In this document: piece after piece, positions 23,750 to 31,477 of the stretch
How the letters are laid out: every line of letters starts with the position of its first letter
How positions within the stretch are numbered: position 1 is the first letter of the stretch
Source: Diplocloster modestus
GTDB lineage: Bacteria; Bacillota; Clostridia; Lachnospirales; Lachnospiraceae
Assembly: GCF_019042245.1 (NCBI RefSeq)
Contig: NZ_JAHQCX010000016.1
Span: forward strand, 1 to 64,000
Direction of reading: 5' to 3'
Length of the DNA stretch: 64,000 nt
Program-made: the position numbers and the translations under genes
The notes under the pieces: generated by a model
Told to the model about the DNA's origin: nothing
The model's database searches: none
Seen by the model: only the letters and a program-made list of their open reading frames with translations

Positions 23750-24493
23750 TTAACTGAAACTTGCTTCCGGTTCTGCCTCCGGCTGAATATAGGAATCATC
23801 ATACTCCTTATCAATAATGATTTTTGTACCAGCTCTTTCCAACCTCAAAAGCAATACTTGGAAATCATTTAACCTACGAAGAGAAGAGATCACAATATCT
23901 TTTGTAAAATCTAGTTTGTATTCTCCGTCATTGATTGTGCTATTAAGCCATTTCGATATAGGAATTTCCACATTCAGTTCTTCATCATGTTCATTTTCAA
24001 ATACAATTACTGCTCTCTGAAAATCGCTCCATGACGGCTTATCCTGCTCTTCTACACGCATTTCACAACTTACACTCTGATAACTCACGCCATCGTCATA
24101 GTTGATTTCCAAATCGCTCGTTTCAATGTCATTTTCGCACCACTTAATCCACTGCTCGAACAAATTTGTGACTTTAATTTCTTTCTGCTCCGGCTCAATC
24201 ATAAGTGCTTTGAAGTTCTCTAAAATCTTCTTATCTGCCATACAGTTATCAGAATTTACAATCTCTGTCAGCACGGTATCCATCTTTGGTAGGAATTCTG
24301 AAAAATCCCTTGATTCTATGTATGGAACCATTACTTCTTTGATCTTCTTCTCAATGGCATTCTTAGCATCTCCCCATCGGAAAGCACTCTCGCAAGCATC
24401 AGAAATTGCCTTCTTGAATTTATCCTTGATAATTTCATCAACTTCATCTTCTGACAGTACCTCCTGGGCTATTCTTAATAATTCATCTTTCAT
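23750..24493 (-). CDS. Unknown phage protein, 247 residues
   Basis: The protein begins MKDELLRIAQEVLSEDEVDE and has a mostly helical first half (KFKKAISDACESAFRWGDAK, then IEKKIKEVMVPYIESRDFSE). The second half has alternating strands, ending in an acidic tail (EAEPEASFS). Its composition, high in Asp, Glu and Lys, fits a cytoplasmic protein. No catalytic motif or known family is visible. A good AAGGAGG site precedes the start. It lies between the PAPS-reductase-like gene and a small gene next to the putative replication origin, so a replication or DNA-metabolism role is possible but unsupported. Confidence 0.7.
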   Translation of the reverse strand: MKDELLRIAQEVLSEDEVDEIIKDKFKKAISDACESAFRWGDAKNAIEKKIKEVMVPYIESRDFSEFLPKMDTVLTEIVNSDNCMADKKILENFKALMIEPEQKEIKVTNLFEQWIKWCENDIETSDLEINYDDGVSYQSVSCEMRVEEQDKPSWSDFQRAVIVFENEHDEELNVEIPISKWLNSTINDGEYKLDFTKDIVISSLRRLNDFQVLLLRLERAGTKIIIDKEYDDSYIQPEAEPEASFS

Positions 24494-24516
24494 TTTTTTC
24501 CTCCTTAAATTATTGT

Positions 24517-24747
24517 TTAATGCTGTGAACGTTGATTCCTCATCGCTTGGCGGATTTCCTCATGTTCCACATTGATCACCGACGCTAGCGCGATCAACAA
24601 ACTTTCGCAGACCGGCCTGTTTTCTGGATCTGAATATATGTCCCAGATCCTGCCAGCCTCCTGCGTAAACAACTTCGTGTCCTTATGCTGCTGGTAGAAT
24701 ATATATAGTTTATATGTATCTGACCAGATGCCTTTTACGTTAACCAT
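24517..24747 (-). CDS. Unknown small phage protein, 76 residues
   Basis: The product MVNVKGIWSDTYKLYIFYQQ and onward is helical, with a motif LFTQEAGRIWDIYSDPENRP and a C-terminal helix SVINVEHEEIRQAMRN. It resembles short early-region proteins of Firmicutes phages but I cannot name a family. The start has GGAGG upstream and the repeat-rich noncoding stretch 24748-24978 begins just before it, so its promoter may lie among those repeats. Confidence 0.6.
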   Translation of the reverse strand: MVNVKGIWSDTYKLYIFYQQHKDTKLFTQEAGRIWDIYSDPENRPVCESLLIALASVINVEHEEIRQAMRNQRSQH

Positions 24748-24770
24748 TTTTTCTGATTCCTCCTTTTACG

Positions 24771-24991
24771 GTTACCAAAGTTACGATTTAAAAAATAAGT
24801 GGTAACCGTTTTGGTAACCTAAAAATCAAGTAATAATGCGGGTTTAAGCAATTAGTTACAAAGTTACAACATTTTTTGTACTCCCTATACGGAGAAAAAT
24901 ATACCTCAAACATTCACACTTTTTATTTCTTATATAGGGCGAAAAAATCACTGTAACCCGTGTAACTTGTAACCTTAATCAAAAGGGTAAC
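24771..24991. repeat. GTTAC repeat cluster, candidate replication origin
   Basis: Ten copies of GTTAC or its complement GTAAC lie in 220 bases at 24771, 24780, 24801, 24813, 24855, 24863, 24953, 24962, 24969 and 24987, often in pairs 7-9 bases apart. Between 24870 and 24950 the DNA is very AT-rich. The stretch is noncoding apart from its right edge and abuts the DUF927 helicase gene, the usual place for iterons. Origin function is inferred. Confidence 0.5.
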
Positions 24992-26856
24992 TTCTCCTGC
25001 CTGTTTTCGATGAGAACAAAACCGTAACTGTCCTCATCTGGTTGATCGCTGGTCCCAGCGAAATCCTCTAATTTCAGCCATACACAGCGTTGTGGACTCC
25101 CATCTATCTTTTTTACCTTTGTAGGCTGCCCGCCCTGCATTACAATGAGATCGTTTCTTCCTGCCCAGGACAGGAAAGATTTCTTTGAAAACCCTCCACT
25201 TTTGCAAAGTTCGTCAAATGCCTGATTATAGAATATCGCATATCCTTTTTCCTTAACTCCCCACTTCTCGCAACTGGTAATGGTATCAAACCTGGTGCTA
25301 TTCATCGATATTTTGTCCAATATGTACCGGTAGCACCGCTCATTGTCAGACAGCTCATTCCGGTCAATCAGCACCTTTTTGGCCTCATCCAGAGGAATAT
25401 ACTCCCCATCCTTAAATAAGTGCTCTGTGGCGATTTTATCGGCTGCCAGGATGATCGAAAGGGATATGCTTTGCTTCTGCATTTTCTCATCGTCCATGAT
25501 CTGTGCCTGAAAATCCTGCTGTATCTTTCGGATCTCCTCTGTTCCCATATCCTTTAAAACCTGAATGAATTCTTTCCCGGCAAATCCGTAATTGTTTTTC
25601 AGTATATCGGCGGTGGCCTGTGGATCTGGATAGACCCTCTCCCCACACTCCACTTCAAGAATTCTGTTGATTGCCCCGCCCTGGGAAACATACGAGGCCA
25701 GGGGCCGTTCACCGTTCGTTAGGATAGCATTTCTCCAACGGTTTTCCCGGTTGATTCCCAGTTCTTTGTTTGACCGGCTCTTTCCTTTGCCGGAACACAG
25801 ATCGTATACGACACCCTCGAAGTTTTCCCGGATTCTGGATGATGTTTTGCTGGTATCGTCCAGCATCATGGGCAGATGGTTTAACATATCTGCCTTCGCT
25901 TCCAGGGCCACATCCGTTGTCTTAAAATCACCAATATATGCGCTCTCGTCCGGGTTTGCCCAGACTGATGCGCCCAACATCAGAGTGACTGTTTTCCCGC
26001 CTTCTGTTTCTCCCCACAAATCTACAAAAAACGGAAGGCCCCCGACGAGATGTATCAGTACGCTGGCAAACGAGGCCGCCAGCATCATTTTAATTTCGAT
26101 TCGACCGGTCCGCCGGAGCTGTAGAACATGATCAAACCACTTCTCCCGGTTGCCATGCTCTCCAATGCTATCAAACGCTTGCCGAAACCGGCTGTCCCCA
26201 TCAAAAATGATCTCTGTGTCATAAGGGAGAAAATCGCCCTTGACCCATCCCAGTTTTGAGCTGGAATACTGCACCGCTATGTCATTGCTGTTCAGGTTTT
26301 CCACATCTGACAGAAACCGAACCAGCAAGCGGGCATTCTCGCTCGTGACAGCTACGCCCCGGCCTGACAGGGCTACAATCTTGTTGGCGGAAGTGATCAG
26401 CGTCTTTGGGACTACGATTTCCTCCCAGCGGCCGTTACGTTTATACACCAGTTTGATCTGTTCCTCGCCGGTTTCCAAATTCTTTAGGCGCTCTACTGGT
26501 AGAATAGGATGGTAACAGGCGATCTGCTCCACGGTGCCCATGTTCTGGGCGAATATACCGTCTTCCCGGGCGATCCAGGACCCGCAGAACATATTGTCGT
26601 ATGGTCCGATAAAATTCGTCCAGTTTTCCAGTGATGCCACGGACCGGTCGCGGTCCCTTTTCCGCATTTCTCGTTCTGCCCGCTTGTATGCTCGCACCAT
26701 GGAGTCAAATTTAGCTTTTACTCCCAATTCGGCCGCCCGGTCTTGGAGGGACAGCAAAAGCCGCGCTTTATATATCTCGTCTTCCTGCTCAAATACTTCC
26801 GTCAATACCTCATCAGACAATATTGTCTTCGCTGTCAGTTCGTTCATCGGCTTCAT
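24979..26856 (-). CDS. DUF927-domain replicative helicase/ATPase
   Basis: The 625-residue protein has a helicase-type ATPase core of the DUF927 family: Walker A in DLWGETEGGKTVTLMLGA, a Walker B-like HLPMMLDDTSK, and an arginine-rich RENRWRNAILTNGERPL. The N-terminal 100 residues are helical and charged (YKRAEREMRKRDRDR) and the last 100 carry a winged-helix-like segment (GGFSKKSFLSWAGRNDLIV). In phages and integrative elements such proteins pair with a CHC2 primase-type protein, encoded here immediately upstream (26861). It lies beside the GTTAC repeat cluster, a likely origin. It probably unwinds phage DNA during replication. Confidence 0.85.
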   Translation of the reverse strand: MKPMNELTAKTILSDEVLTEVFEQEDEIYKARLLLSLQDRAAELGVKAKFDSMVRAYKRAEREMRKRDRDRSVASLENWTNFIGPYDNMFCGSWIAREDGIFAQNMGTVEQIACYHPILPVERLKNLETGEEQIKLVYKRNGRWEEIVVPKTLITSANKIVALSGRGVAVTSENARLLVRFLSDVENLNSNDIAVQYSSSKLGWVKGDFLPYDTEIIFDGDSRFRQAFDSIGEHGNREKWFDHVLQLRRTGRIEIKMMLAASFASVLIHLVGGLPFFVDLWGETEGGKTVTLMLGASVWANPDESAYIGDFKTTDVALEAKADMLNHLPMMLDDTSKTSSRIRENFEGVVYDLCSGKGKSRSNKELGINRENRWRNAILTNGERPLASYVSQGGAINRILEVECGERVYPDPQATADILKNNYGFAGKEFIQVLKDMGTEEIRKIQQDFQAQIMDDEKMQKQSISLSIILAADKIATEHLFKDGEYIPLDEAKKVLIDRNELSDNERCYRYILDKISMNSTRFDTITSCEKWGVKEKGYAIFYNQAFDELCKSGGFSKKSFLSWAGRNDLIVMQGGQPTKVKKIDGSPQRCVWLKLEDFAGTSDQPDEDSYGFVLIENRQEKLPF

Positions 26857-26860
26857 GCTG

Positions 26861-27343
26861 TCACCTCTCTTCTGGGCCGTTCAGGATCATATGATGATAA
26901 AGCTCTAACTGTAAAGCCTTGTAGCAGTCACACCATGTGTCCGACAATGGTTCCGACCGGTCTGTCCACCGGCGGTACACATCTATCAGCAGAATGTTTA
27001 GTTCCTTTTTCTGACGGAGCTTTTCCTCCTGCCGGCGAACCATTTCCCGGCGTTTCTGGGCATGATATACTTTCAGATCGGCCCGGAAAGAGTGTTCGTA
27101 GGTCCCTCCCAGCTCCCGGAATGCCTCCTGGAAAGATAACCCGTCCATCATCTGCATAAAAGTAAATATGTCCCCTGATTTCTGGCATGAAAAACAGTAA
27201 AAGCTATCTCGGTACAGTTTCATTGAGGGAGTTTTCTCATCATGATAAATGCACCTACAAAACCCATTTCTATTCACCTTGATGTTGTATCGCTCAGCTA
27301 CCTCCCTCATGGTTATGCTTTGCTTTATTTCCTCTGTGGTCAT
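26861..27343 (-). CDS. CHC2 zinc-finger primase-type protein
   Basis: The ATG at 27343 (MTTEEIKQSITMREVAERYN) has GAGGG six bases upstream. The 160-residue protein is the zinc-binding domain of DnaG-type primases: GFCRCIYHDEKTPSMKLYRD and FYCFSCQKSGDIFTFMQ supply Cys, His, Cys and Cys ligands. No TOPRIM catalytic domain follows, so it is a stand-alone zinc domain with a helical, basic C-terminus (HAQKRREMVRRQEEKLRQKK). It most likely loads or partners the DUF927 protein encoded next. Its start lies inside the 3' end of the upstream intruder-like gene 27294-27974. Confidence 0.88.
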   Translation of the reverse strand: MTTEEIKQSITMREVAERYNIKVNRNGFCRCIYHDEKTPSMKLYRDSFYCFSCQKSGDIFTFMQMMDGLSFQEAFRELGGTYEHSFRADLKVYHAQKRREMVRRQEEKLRQKKELNILLIDVYRRWTDRSEPLSDTWCDCYKALQLELYHHMILNGPEER

Positions 27344-27974
27344 ATGTATCCCTCGGTTCAATCTCTAATGCTTTCTCCAGTGTCCAACCGAGCTTCCTGA
27401 TTCTATCTGAGAGCGTTTTACGATCAATACCAGAAATTCTTGACCATTCTGATAGGCTGTGAGCCTCCCCATGCGCTATGACGATATTATTATTTCTCTT
27501 ATTGTTTGCTTGTGTTATTTCATCAACCCACCTGCAATTATCAGGAGAATAATTTCCATTAACGTCTATCCTGTCAATAGACTTTGTATCATCATATCCG
27601 TTTCTTATTGACCAATCGTAAAATACCTTAAAATCATCCTTCCACTCAGCACACACCCTAATTCCTCTTTCCCCATACCGGTCATAAGAGGAAGATTTTT
27701 TGTTATAGCAGCGCATCTTCATCCCGCGCCATATTCCATGAAGTCTTGTACTCGATTTTCCATGAATATAATTCATTTGGGCTACGCACTCTCTGTGATA
27801 ACACCCACATGATTTCGTAGAGCCGCTGAGCAAATTGCTCGTTGTAGCGATATGCTCCTTCCCACAATCACAGAGACACCGCCATGTTCTGTTTCCACTT
27901 CTATTTGTCCCGGCAAAACAAATCACACGCAATCTTCCGAAGCGTTCCCCAGTCAAATCTATAGCCCTAGACAT
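27294..27974 (-). CDS. Zinc-ribbon/AP2-like DNA-binding phage protein (homing-type)
   Basis: The 226-residue protein belongs to a family spread through phages: an N-terminal zinc ribbon (DLTGERFGRLRVICF, WRCLCDCGKEH, STKSCGCYHRE), a middle segment LHGIWRGMKMRCYNKKSSSY with YGERGIRVCAEWKDDFKVFY, an AP2/HNH-like SIDRIDVNGNYSPDNCRWVD, and a C-terminal helix-turn-helix (SLSEWSRISGIDRKTLSDRI). Relatives are often linked to homing endonucleases. Its 3' end overlaps the primase-type gene by 50 bases and its 5' end overlaps the next gene's stop by eight, as if it had been fitted between two older genes. Endonuclease activity is not certain. Confidence 0.75.
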   Translation of the reverse strand: MSRAIDLTGERFGRLRVICFAGTNRSGNRTWRCLCDCGKEHIATTSNLLSGSTKSCGCYHRECVAQMNYIHGKSSTRLHGIWRGMKMRCYNKKSSSYDRYGERGIRVCAEWKDDFKVFYDWSIRNGYDDTKSIDRIDVNGNYSPDNCRWVDEITQANNKRNNNIVIAHGEAHSLSEWSRISGIDRKTLSDRIRKLGWTLEKALEIEPRDTYDHRGNKAKHNHEGGS

Positions 27975-28203
27975 TTAAATCACCTGCCTTCCAAAAATTA
28001 TCAAAAGCTGCCTTAGTCAACTTGTCCAGATCGTTCGCCAATGCAAAAGTTAAGTTTCCAAGCACGATAAAGGCCCATTCGTAAATCTCCGGCGCATTGT
28101 CTCCTCTGTAAATCGCTTCAAAAAGCGTGTTCTGAAGACTATTCACTTTTTCAGATTCAATTTGCATTTCTTCCAATTTGTACGCAATTTCTTTCACCGT
28201 CAT
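27967..28203 (-). CDS. Unknown small phage early protein, 78 residues
   Basis: The ATG at 28203 (MTVKEIAYKLEEMQIESEKV) has GGAGG eight bases upstream; a longer frame to 28230 would lack a site. The product is all helical with NTLFEAIYRGDNAPEIYEWA and an acidic profile, similar to short phage proteins of unknown function. It is the first gene of the leftward early operon and is divergent from the ribbon-helix-helix gene at 28326, with three operator copies between, so it is probably repressed by that protein. Confidence 0.7.
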   Translation of the reverse strand: MTVKEIAYKLEEMQIESEKVNSLQNTLFEAIYRGDNAPEIYEWAFIVLGNLTFALANDLDKLTKAAFDNFWKAGDLNV

Positions 28204-28222
28204 GATTTTATCCTCCTTTTTT

Positions 28223-28314
28223 GTTAGCACTATGCTAACTCATTTTTATATATGCTAACATATGTTAGTAGAATAAACAAGCATTTTTTGCTATAATGTG
28301 CTAACAAAAGTTAG
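28223..28314. promoter_or_regulatory. Divergent promoter with three TGCTAAC/GTTAG operators
   Basis: GTTAGCA and TGCTAAC form a perfect palindrome at 28223-28239; TGCTAAC with GTTAGTA at 28253-28270 and TGCTAAC with GTTAG at 28299-28314 are further copies. An extended -10, TGCTATAAT (28289-28297), drives the rightward gene. The third copy covers the start region and the ribosome site. This is the layout of an autoregulated ribbon-helix-helix repressor. Confidence 0.7.
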
Positions 28315-28325
28315 GAGGCTTATAT

Positions 28326-28511
28326 ATGGCTATCTCAAAAATCCAAACCGGACTTCGTATTGATGAAATCACATACGGAAAGCTTAAAACCTTATCTGAA
28401 TCTGAAAATCGCTCTCTCAATAATCTTGTGGAGTACATTGTAAAAAGCTACATTTCCGATTATGAGGATAAGAACGGGGTCATTTCTCCTGCTCCATATC
28501 AAGATAATTAA
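28326..28511 (+). CDS. Ribbon-helix-helix repressor (Arc/CopG-like), rightward
   Basis: The 61-residue protein has the strand-helix-helix pattern of Arc-type repressors: KIQTGLRIDEITYGKLKTLS then SENRSLNNLVEYIVKSYISD. The strand KIQTGLRI would enter the DNA major groove as a dimer. It starts behind TTAGGAGG and is divergent from the early operon, with three repeats of TGCTAAC/GTTAG in its promoter. Its last 32 bases overlap the end of a second, related repressor gene on the other strand (28480-28638). The stand-alone placement suggests that it controls the early operon and itself. Confidence 0.82.
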   Translation: MAISKIQTGLRIDEITYGKLKTLSESENRSLNNLVEYIVKSYISDYEDKNGVISPAPYQDN

Positions 28512-28638
28512 GTCCTATATCAACCAACATGAGAACCAGCTGATTGATGGAAACACCCATCCGATCGGCTTTTTCTTTTATTCGCCCATACTGTTCTTCT
28601 GGTATTCTTAATCCTGTCTGTATCTTGGTATCCTTCAT
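28480..28638 (-). CDS. Second ribbon-helix-helix protein, leftward and antisense-overlapping
   Basis: The ATG at 28638 lies three bases after the stop of the ERCC4-type gene, with a site in its final codons. The 52-residue product starts MKDTKIQTGLRIPEEQYGRI and continues KEKADRMGVSINQLVLMLVD, an Arc-like fold clearly related to the protein at 28326-28511 (shared KIQTGLRI). It runs in the opposite direction and the two 3' ends overlap by 32 bases. It may bind the same operators or form mixed dimers. The frame is well supported by homology to its partner. Confidence 0.78.
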   Translation of the reverse strand: MKDTKIQTGLRIPEEQYGRIKEKADRMGVSINQLVLMLVDIGLNYLDMEQEK

Positions 28639-28641
28639 TAT

Positions 28642-29166
28642 CTACTCACACCCTTCCAGGTAATTTTTTAACTCCCGGTACAAAATGTCCCTGATTAGTT
28701 GTCCAGTGGTCGCATCCCTGCAAAAATCAAACTGCATCCCGTAACGCGCACGGAAAGCATTGATACTGGCGATCAGAGCTTTCGGTTTCATCTGGCTGCG
28801 ATATTTTCCGGTATATACCTTTTCCCAGTTTCCATTCTCCACCAGCAGGTAAACCCGGCAGCCATCGGCCCTGGCACGCTCAAATTCTTGCTCGAACCTG
28901 GCGCGCGCCCTCCCGAAGCAAGTACACAGCTCACCAATATCCATCTTCCGCTCTATCACGACTTTGCTGGAAAAATCTAATTGTTTTCCGTCCGGCAGCA
29001 AACACTGGCAGGAATAATCTCCATAATCAAGTTTTTGGCGGATATGTGGCAGACCAGTATCATCAATTCGCCTTTGCAATCTCTCCGTCGGCTGCTCCCT
29101 GGTGTCCACGAGCAGAGTCATGGATTCCAGGGCAGCTTTTAATTCAAACGGTGTCATGTCTATCAC
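28642..29166 (-). CDS. ERCC4-type nuclease domain protein
   Basis: The 174-residue protein shows the ERCC4/XPF-type nuclease core: LLVDTREQPTERL near residue 18, a DYGDYSCQCLLPDGKQ segment, and VVIERKMDIGELCTCFGRAR, giving the GDX(n)ERKXXXD pattern with Asp, Glu, Arg and Lys in place. Helix-hairpin-helix repeats are not seen, so the protein is the nuclease domain alone. In phage early operons such nucleases act with recombinases on branched DNA; the SSB-like and Sak4-like genes follow upstream in the same operon. The substrate is inferred. Confidence 0.83.
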   Translation of the reverse strand: MIDMTPFELKAALESMTLLVDTREQPTERLQRRIDDTGLPHIRQKLDYGDYSCQCLLPDGKQLDFSSKVVIERKMDIGELCTCFGRARARFEQEFERARADGCRVYLLVENGNWEKVYTGKYRSQMKPKALIASINAFRARYGMQFDFCRDATTGQLIRDILYRELKNYLEGCE

Positions 29167-29763
29167 CTAAAAGGGCAGTTCGTCATCGATCCCATCCGGG
29201 ATATTCATGAACCCGTCCTCACCGGGTGTTGCCCCCGCAGGATATCCGTTATTATCCCTCTGCTTTAGAAGGGTATCGGCAGGAATCTTGAATTTCCCAG
29301 ATCGAATTTTTTCAGCCGCAACCAGCGAATGACAGTTTGTGTAAAATCCGTGGCGATTTTCGAATTCATACTCTTTGTTGTTGAAAATCGCTCCGATCGT
29401 CTTTTCTTTGAGGGTTCTCTCATTCCAGTTCCAGTGATAACCCGGATTAGATTCCTCAAAGGCAGATATAACAGTTTTAAACCGGCGCATGGTCCATTCG
29501 TCCTGTTCGCTTCCATCGTCCTTCGGTACTCGGAGTCGGTAGTTTCCTTTCCACTTCTTGTCTTCCTTATCCTGACTCTTATAGTTCTGGGAGAAAAAGT
29601 CTTTATGATCTCCCTCTATGATGTCAAAGGATAATACGATTACATCGCCCCACTCATTCGACTGGTAGTCTACATTCAGGATTTTAATTACATATCCGCC
29701 AACCGGCAGCCGTTCCTGATCCGTATATGCTTTTGCCTGTGCATAACCGTTTAACTGTCTCAT
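29167..29763 (-). CDS. Phage SSB-like protein (DUF669 type)
   Basis: The 198-residue protein has a beta-rich body (PVGGYVIKILNVDYQSNEWG, VIVLSFDIIEGDHKDFF) resembling the DUF669 family linked to phage recombination, and ends in DDELPF, matching the acidic tip of bacterial SSB that recruits partners. The segment FKTVISAFEESNPGYHWNWN is typical of the family. It lies directly downstream of the Sak4-like ATPase gene and upstream of the nuclease gene, forming a single-strand annealing or strand-exchange set. Function is inferred from family and neighbours. Confidence 0.82.
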   Translation of the reverse strand: MRQLNGYAQAKAYTDQERLPVGGYVIKILNVDYQSNEWGDVIVLSFDIIEGDHKDFFSQNYKSQDKEDKKWKGNYRLRVPKDDGSEQDEWTMRRFKTVISAFEESNPGYHWNWNERTLKEKTIGAIFNNKEYEFENRHGFYTNCHSLVAAEKIRSGKFKIPADTLLKQRDNNGYPAGATPGEDGFMNIPDGIDDELPF

Positions 29764-29777
29764 TCGTTCATTCCTCC

Positions 29778-30419
29778 TTAAAATTCCGCCAAGGCATCAA
29801 TCACCTTGACAATATCATTTTCAATTTCTTGCTCTTCGAATGCCCCCATGGGTGACTTTGCCGTGCTACTGTTGGCGTGAGTCTCAAACAAATATTTTCC
29901 ATCAACACACTTTGCTAATAGCACCGTGGTAAATTTGCTTTCCAGCACGATTTTGTCCAGTTTCTTCCCCGAAGTCTTGATTCGGGTGAAAACATATCCG
30001 GAATCATCACGCTCCACCTGAGTATGAGCGGTAAATATAATTGTAAGGTCATCCCGGTATTCGTGGGCTTCGCATACCAGATCCCAGACGCAGGCCGCCA
30101 AATCAGTCCATTTGTCATATCCCTTTTCTTTACTGCGGCGCATTTCGTCGGCAATCATCAGGCCATTGATGGTATCAACAACAATCACTTTGATCTTCGG
30201 GCACGATGTTGCCAGTTTACGAATATAATTCCGAACTATATTTGTGTCATCATTTCTCAAATAGTTCTTATTGTTTTCGCTGTACTGATTCCTCCACCCT
30301 TTCCATGACAATCCCTTTTTGTCAGCGTCAATGTAATAAGTTGTTTTTGGATCCAAATTTCGCATAGAGGTGGTTTTACCGGACCCAGAATCTCCCATAA
30401 TACATATCACCCTTGCCAT
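29778..30419 (-). CDS. Sak4-like recombination ATPase
   Basis: This 213-residue RecA-fold ATPase has Walker A GDSGSGKTT near residue 9, Walker B KVIVVDTINGLM, and the tail of a RecA core (LTIIFTAHTQVERDDSGYVF). Lacking other RecA domains, it matches the Sak4-type phage recombinases that work with an SSB-like partner; that partner is the next gene. Stop and start of HD-domain and ATPase genes overlap at 30419. It probably promotes phage DNA recombination or annealing. AAA-type ATPases of other function cannot be wholly excluded. Confidence 0.82.
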   Translation of the reverse strand: MARVICIMGDSGSGKTTSMRNLDPKTTYYIDADKKGLSWKGWRNQYSENNKNYLRNDDTNIVRNYIRKLATSCPKIKVIVVDTINGLMIADEMRRSKEKGYDKWTDLAACVWDLVCEAHEYRDDLTIIFTAHTQVERDDSGYVFTRIKTSGKKLDKIVLESKFTTVLLAKCVDGKYLFETHANSSTAKSPMGAFEEQEIENDIVKVIDALAEF

Positions 30420-30991
30420 TATTCTTCGTCCTCCCCTGCGCTGGCTTCAATTACTCTGCTGGCCCACATATCTGCAAAATGCAGAAGCAGGTACAGCGGT
30501 CTTTCCTTACCGGTAATCTCATATTTCAGAGGTCCGTAAAGCCCATTATGGTAGAGGATTGCAAAGTATTCCTCTTCCGTCAGGTTCATACGGTTGCCGA
30601 TTATAGACAAACTGCGGATCTCATGGGGGATATTAAGCAAATCCGAATTAATCATATATGGCTTCTTGTCCGAGCGTTTGCCTGACTTCAAAATATTTTC
30701 TACGTACCCAGGTTTGTCGAACTGTCCGACTTTCCCGACATCGTGAAGAAGGCTGGTTATAATTACACTTTCCAATGTCACGGCGGGTTTGAAAACGGAC
30801 CACATCTGCTCCATGGCCTCGTATACATTCAAACTGTGCCGAGCCAATCCTCCTTCACACGCCAGATGGTACTGGGCGCTGCAGGGGGCTTCGTAAAATC
30901 CAGATTCCCCCAAATATGTAATCATAAATTCTACTCCGGCCCTTTCTGTACTTCTTAACAAATCTTCGATTTTTGTTCTGATTTCATTCAT
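30419..30991 (-). CDS. HD-domain phosphohydrolase
   Basis: The 190-residue protein has HD superfamily motifs: ARHSLNVYEAMEQM with the first His, LLHDVGKVGQFDK with the His-Asp pair, and later H and D residues in ILYHNGLYG and LLHFADMWASRV. Such phage proteins resemble the HD domain of nucleotidyl phosphohydrolases and are common in Clostridia prophages near Sak4. The likely substrate is a nucleotide or oligonucleotide; which one is unknown. It overlaps the upstream 44-residue gene by four bases (ATGA). Confidence 0.83.
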   Translation of the reverse strand: MNEIRTKIEDLLRSTERAGVEFMITYLGESGFYEAPCSAQYHLACEGGLARHSLNVYEAMEQMWSVFKPAVTLESVIITSLLHDVGKVGQFDKPGYVENILKSGKRSDKKPYMINSDLLNIPHEIRSLSIIGNRMNLTEEEYFAILYHNGLYGPLKYEITGKERPLYLLLHFADMWASRVIEASAGEDEE

Positions 30992-31122
30992 GATGCTTCC
31001 TCCTCTAAATTGACTTCACATTCTACTCGGTCATATTCCGCCGCTTCCCTGCGCCGGCGGCGTCTCATTCTTTCCTGTTCGGCCTCGTACTCATCGTACA
31101 AATCGATGGCATCAGGCAACAT
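30988..31122 (-). CDS. 44-residue charged phage protein
   Basis: The ATG at 31122 has GGGAGG eight bases upstream, within the last codons of the preceding gene. The product, MLPDAIDLYDEYEAEQERMR and onward, holds a run of seven Arg residues between acidic stretches, a likely helical charged peptide. A longer frame from 31215 would overlap the neighbour by 104 bases and is rejected. Its stop overlaps the HD gene start as ATGA. No family is recognised. Confidence 0.6.
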   Translation of the reverse strand: MLPDAIDLYDEYEAEQERMRRRRRREAAEYDRVECEVNLEEEAS

Positions 31123-31396
31123 CTTGACCGCCTCCCTCTCTGATTGGAACGAGCTGGAAATACTCAATCCCATTGTGGATAACAGATACTCTTGTGTATT
31201 TACTATCATGCTCACTTTCTGATAGTGGTTGGCCTACGGTTTCAGCTATTTTTTCAATGCCATCGTTAATATGTACCTGTTTCCAGGTCTGGTTCTTGAT
31301 TATATCTACTCCTGGGATCCCAGGATCGTTGATTAACCGATCTTGTAAGTTGATTGCCGTCTCAACTGCGGCCAACCAATCATATATATTATTCAT
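31112..31396 (-). CDS. Unknown phage early protein, 94 residues
   Basis: The ATG at 31396 (MNNIYDWLAAVETAINLQDR) has AAGGA ten bases upstream. The protein has an N-terminal helix, a middle KQVHINDGIEKIAETVGQPL and a beta-rich end (TRVSVIHNGIEYFQLVPI). It overlaps the 44-residue gene by 11 bases. Phage early proteins of this size and shape are frequent in Clostridia but functionally uncharacterised. Confidence 0.65.
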   Translation of the reverse strand: MNNIYDWLAAVETAINLQDRLINDPGIPGVDIIKNQTWKQVHINDGIEKIAETVGQPLSESEHDSKYTRVSVIHNGIEYFQLVPIREGGGQDVA

Positions 31397-31477
31397 TGAC
31401 AACACATCCTTCCCCGCCTTATAATTAAGGCGTAATAAGTAATTACTCTACTAATTGATCCCGGCGGAGCCCACCTC

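Noticed and set aside
21062..23872. Several rightward frames of 60-156 codons
   Set aside because: All lie antisense to the early operon and lack ribosome sites.
24771..24991. Possible CRISPR array
   Set aside because: The repeats are only five bases long, irregularly spaced and in both orientations; no cas genes are present.
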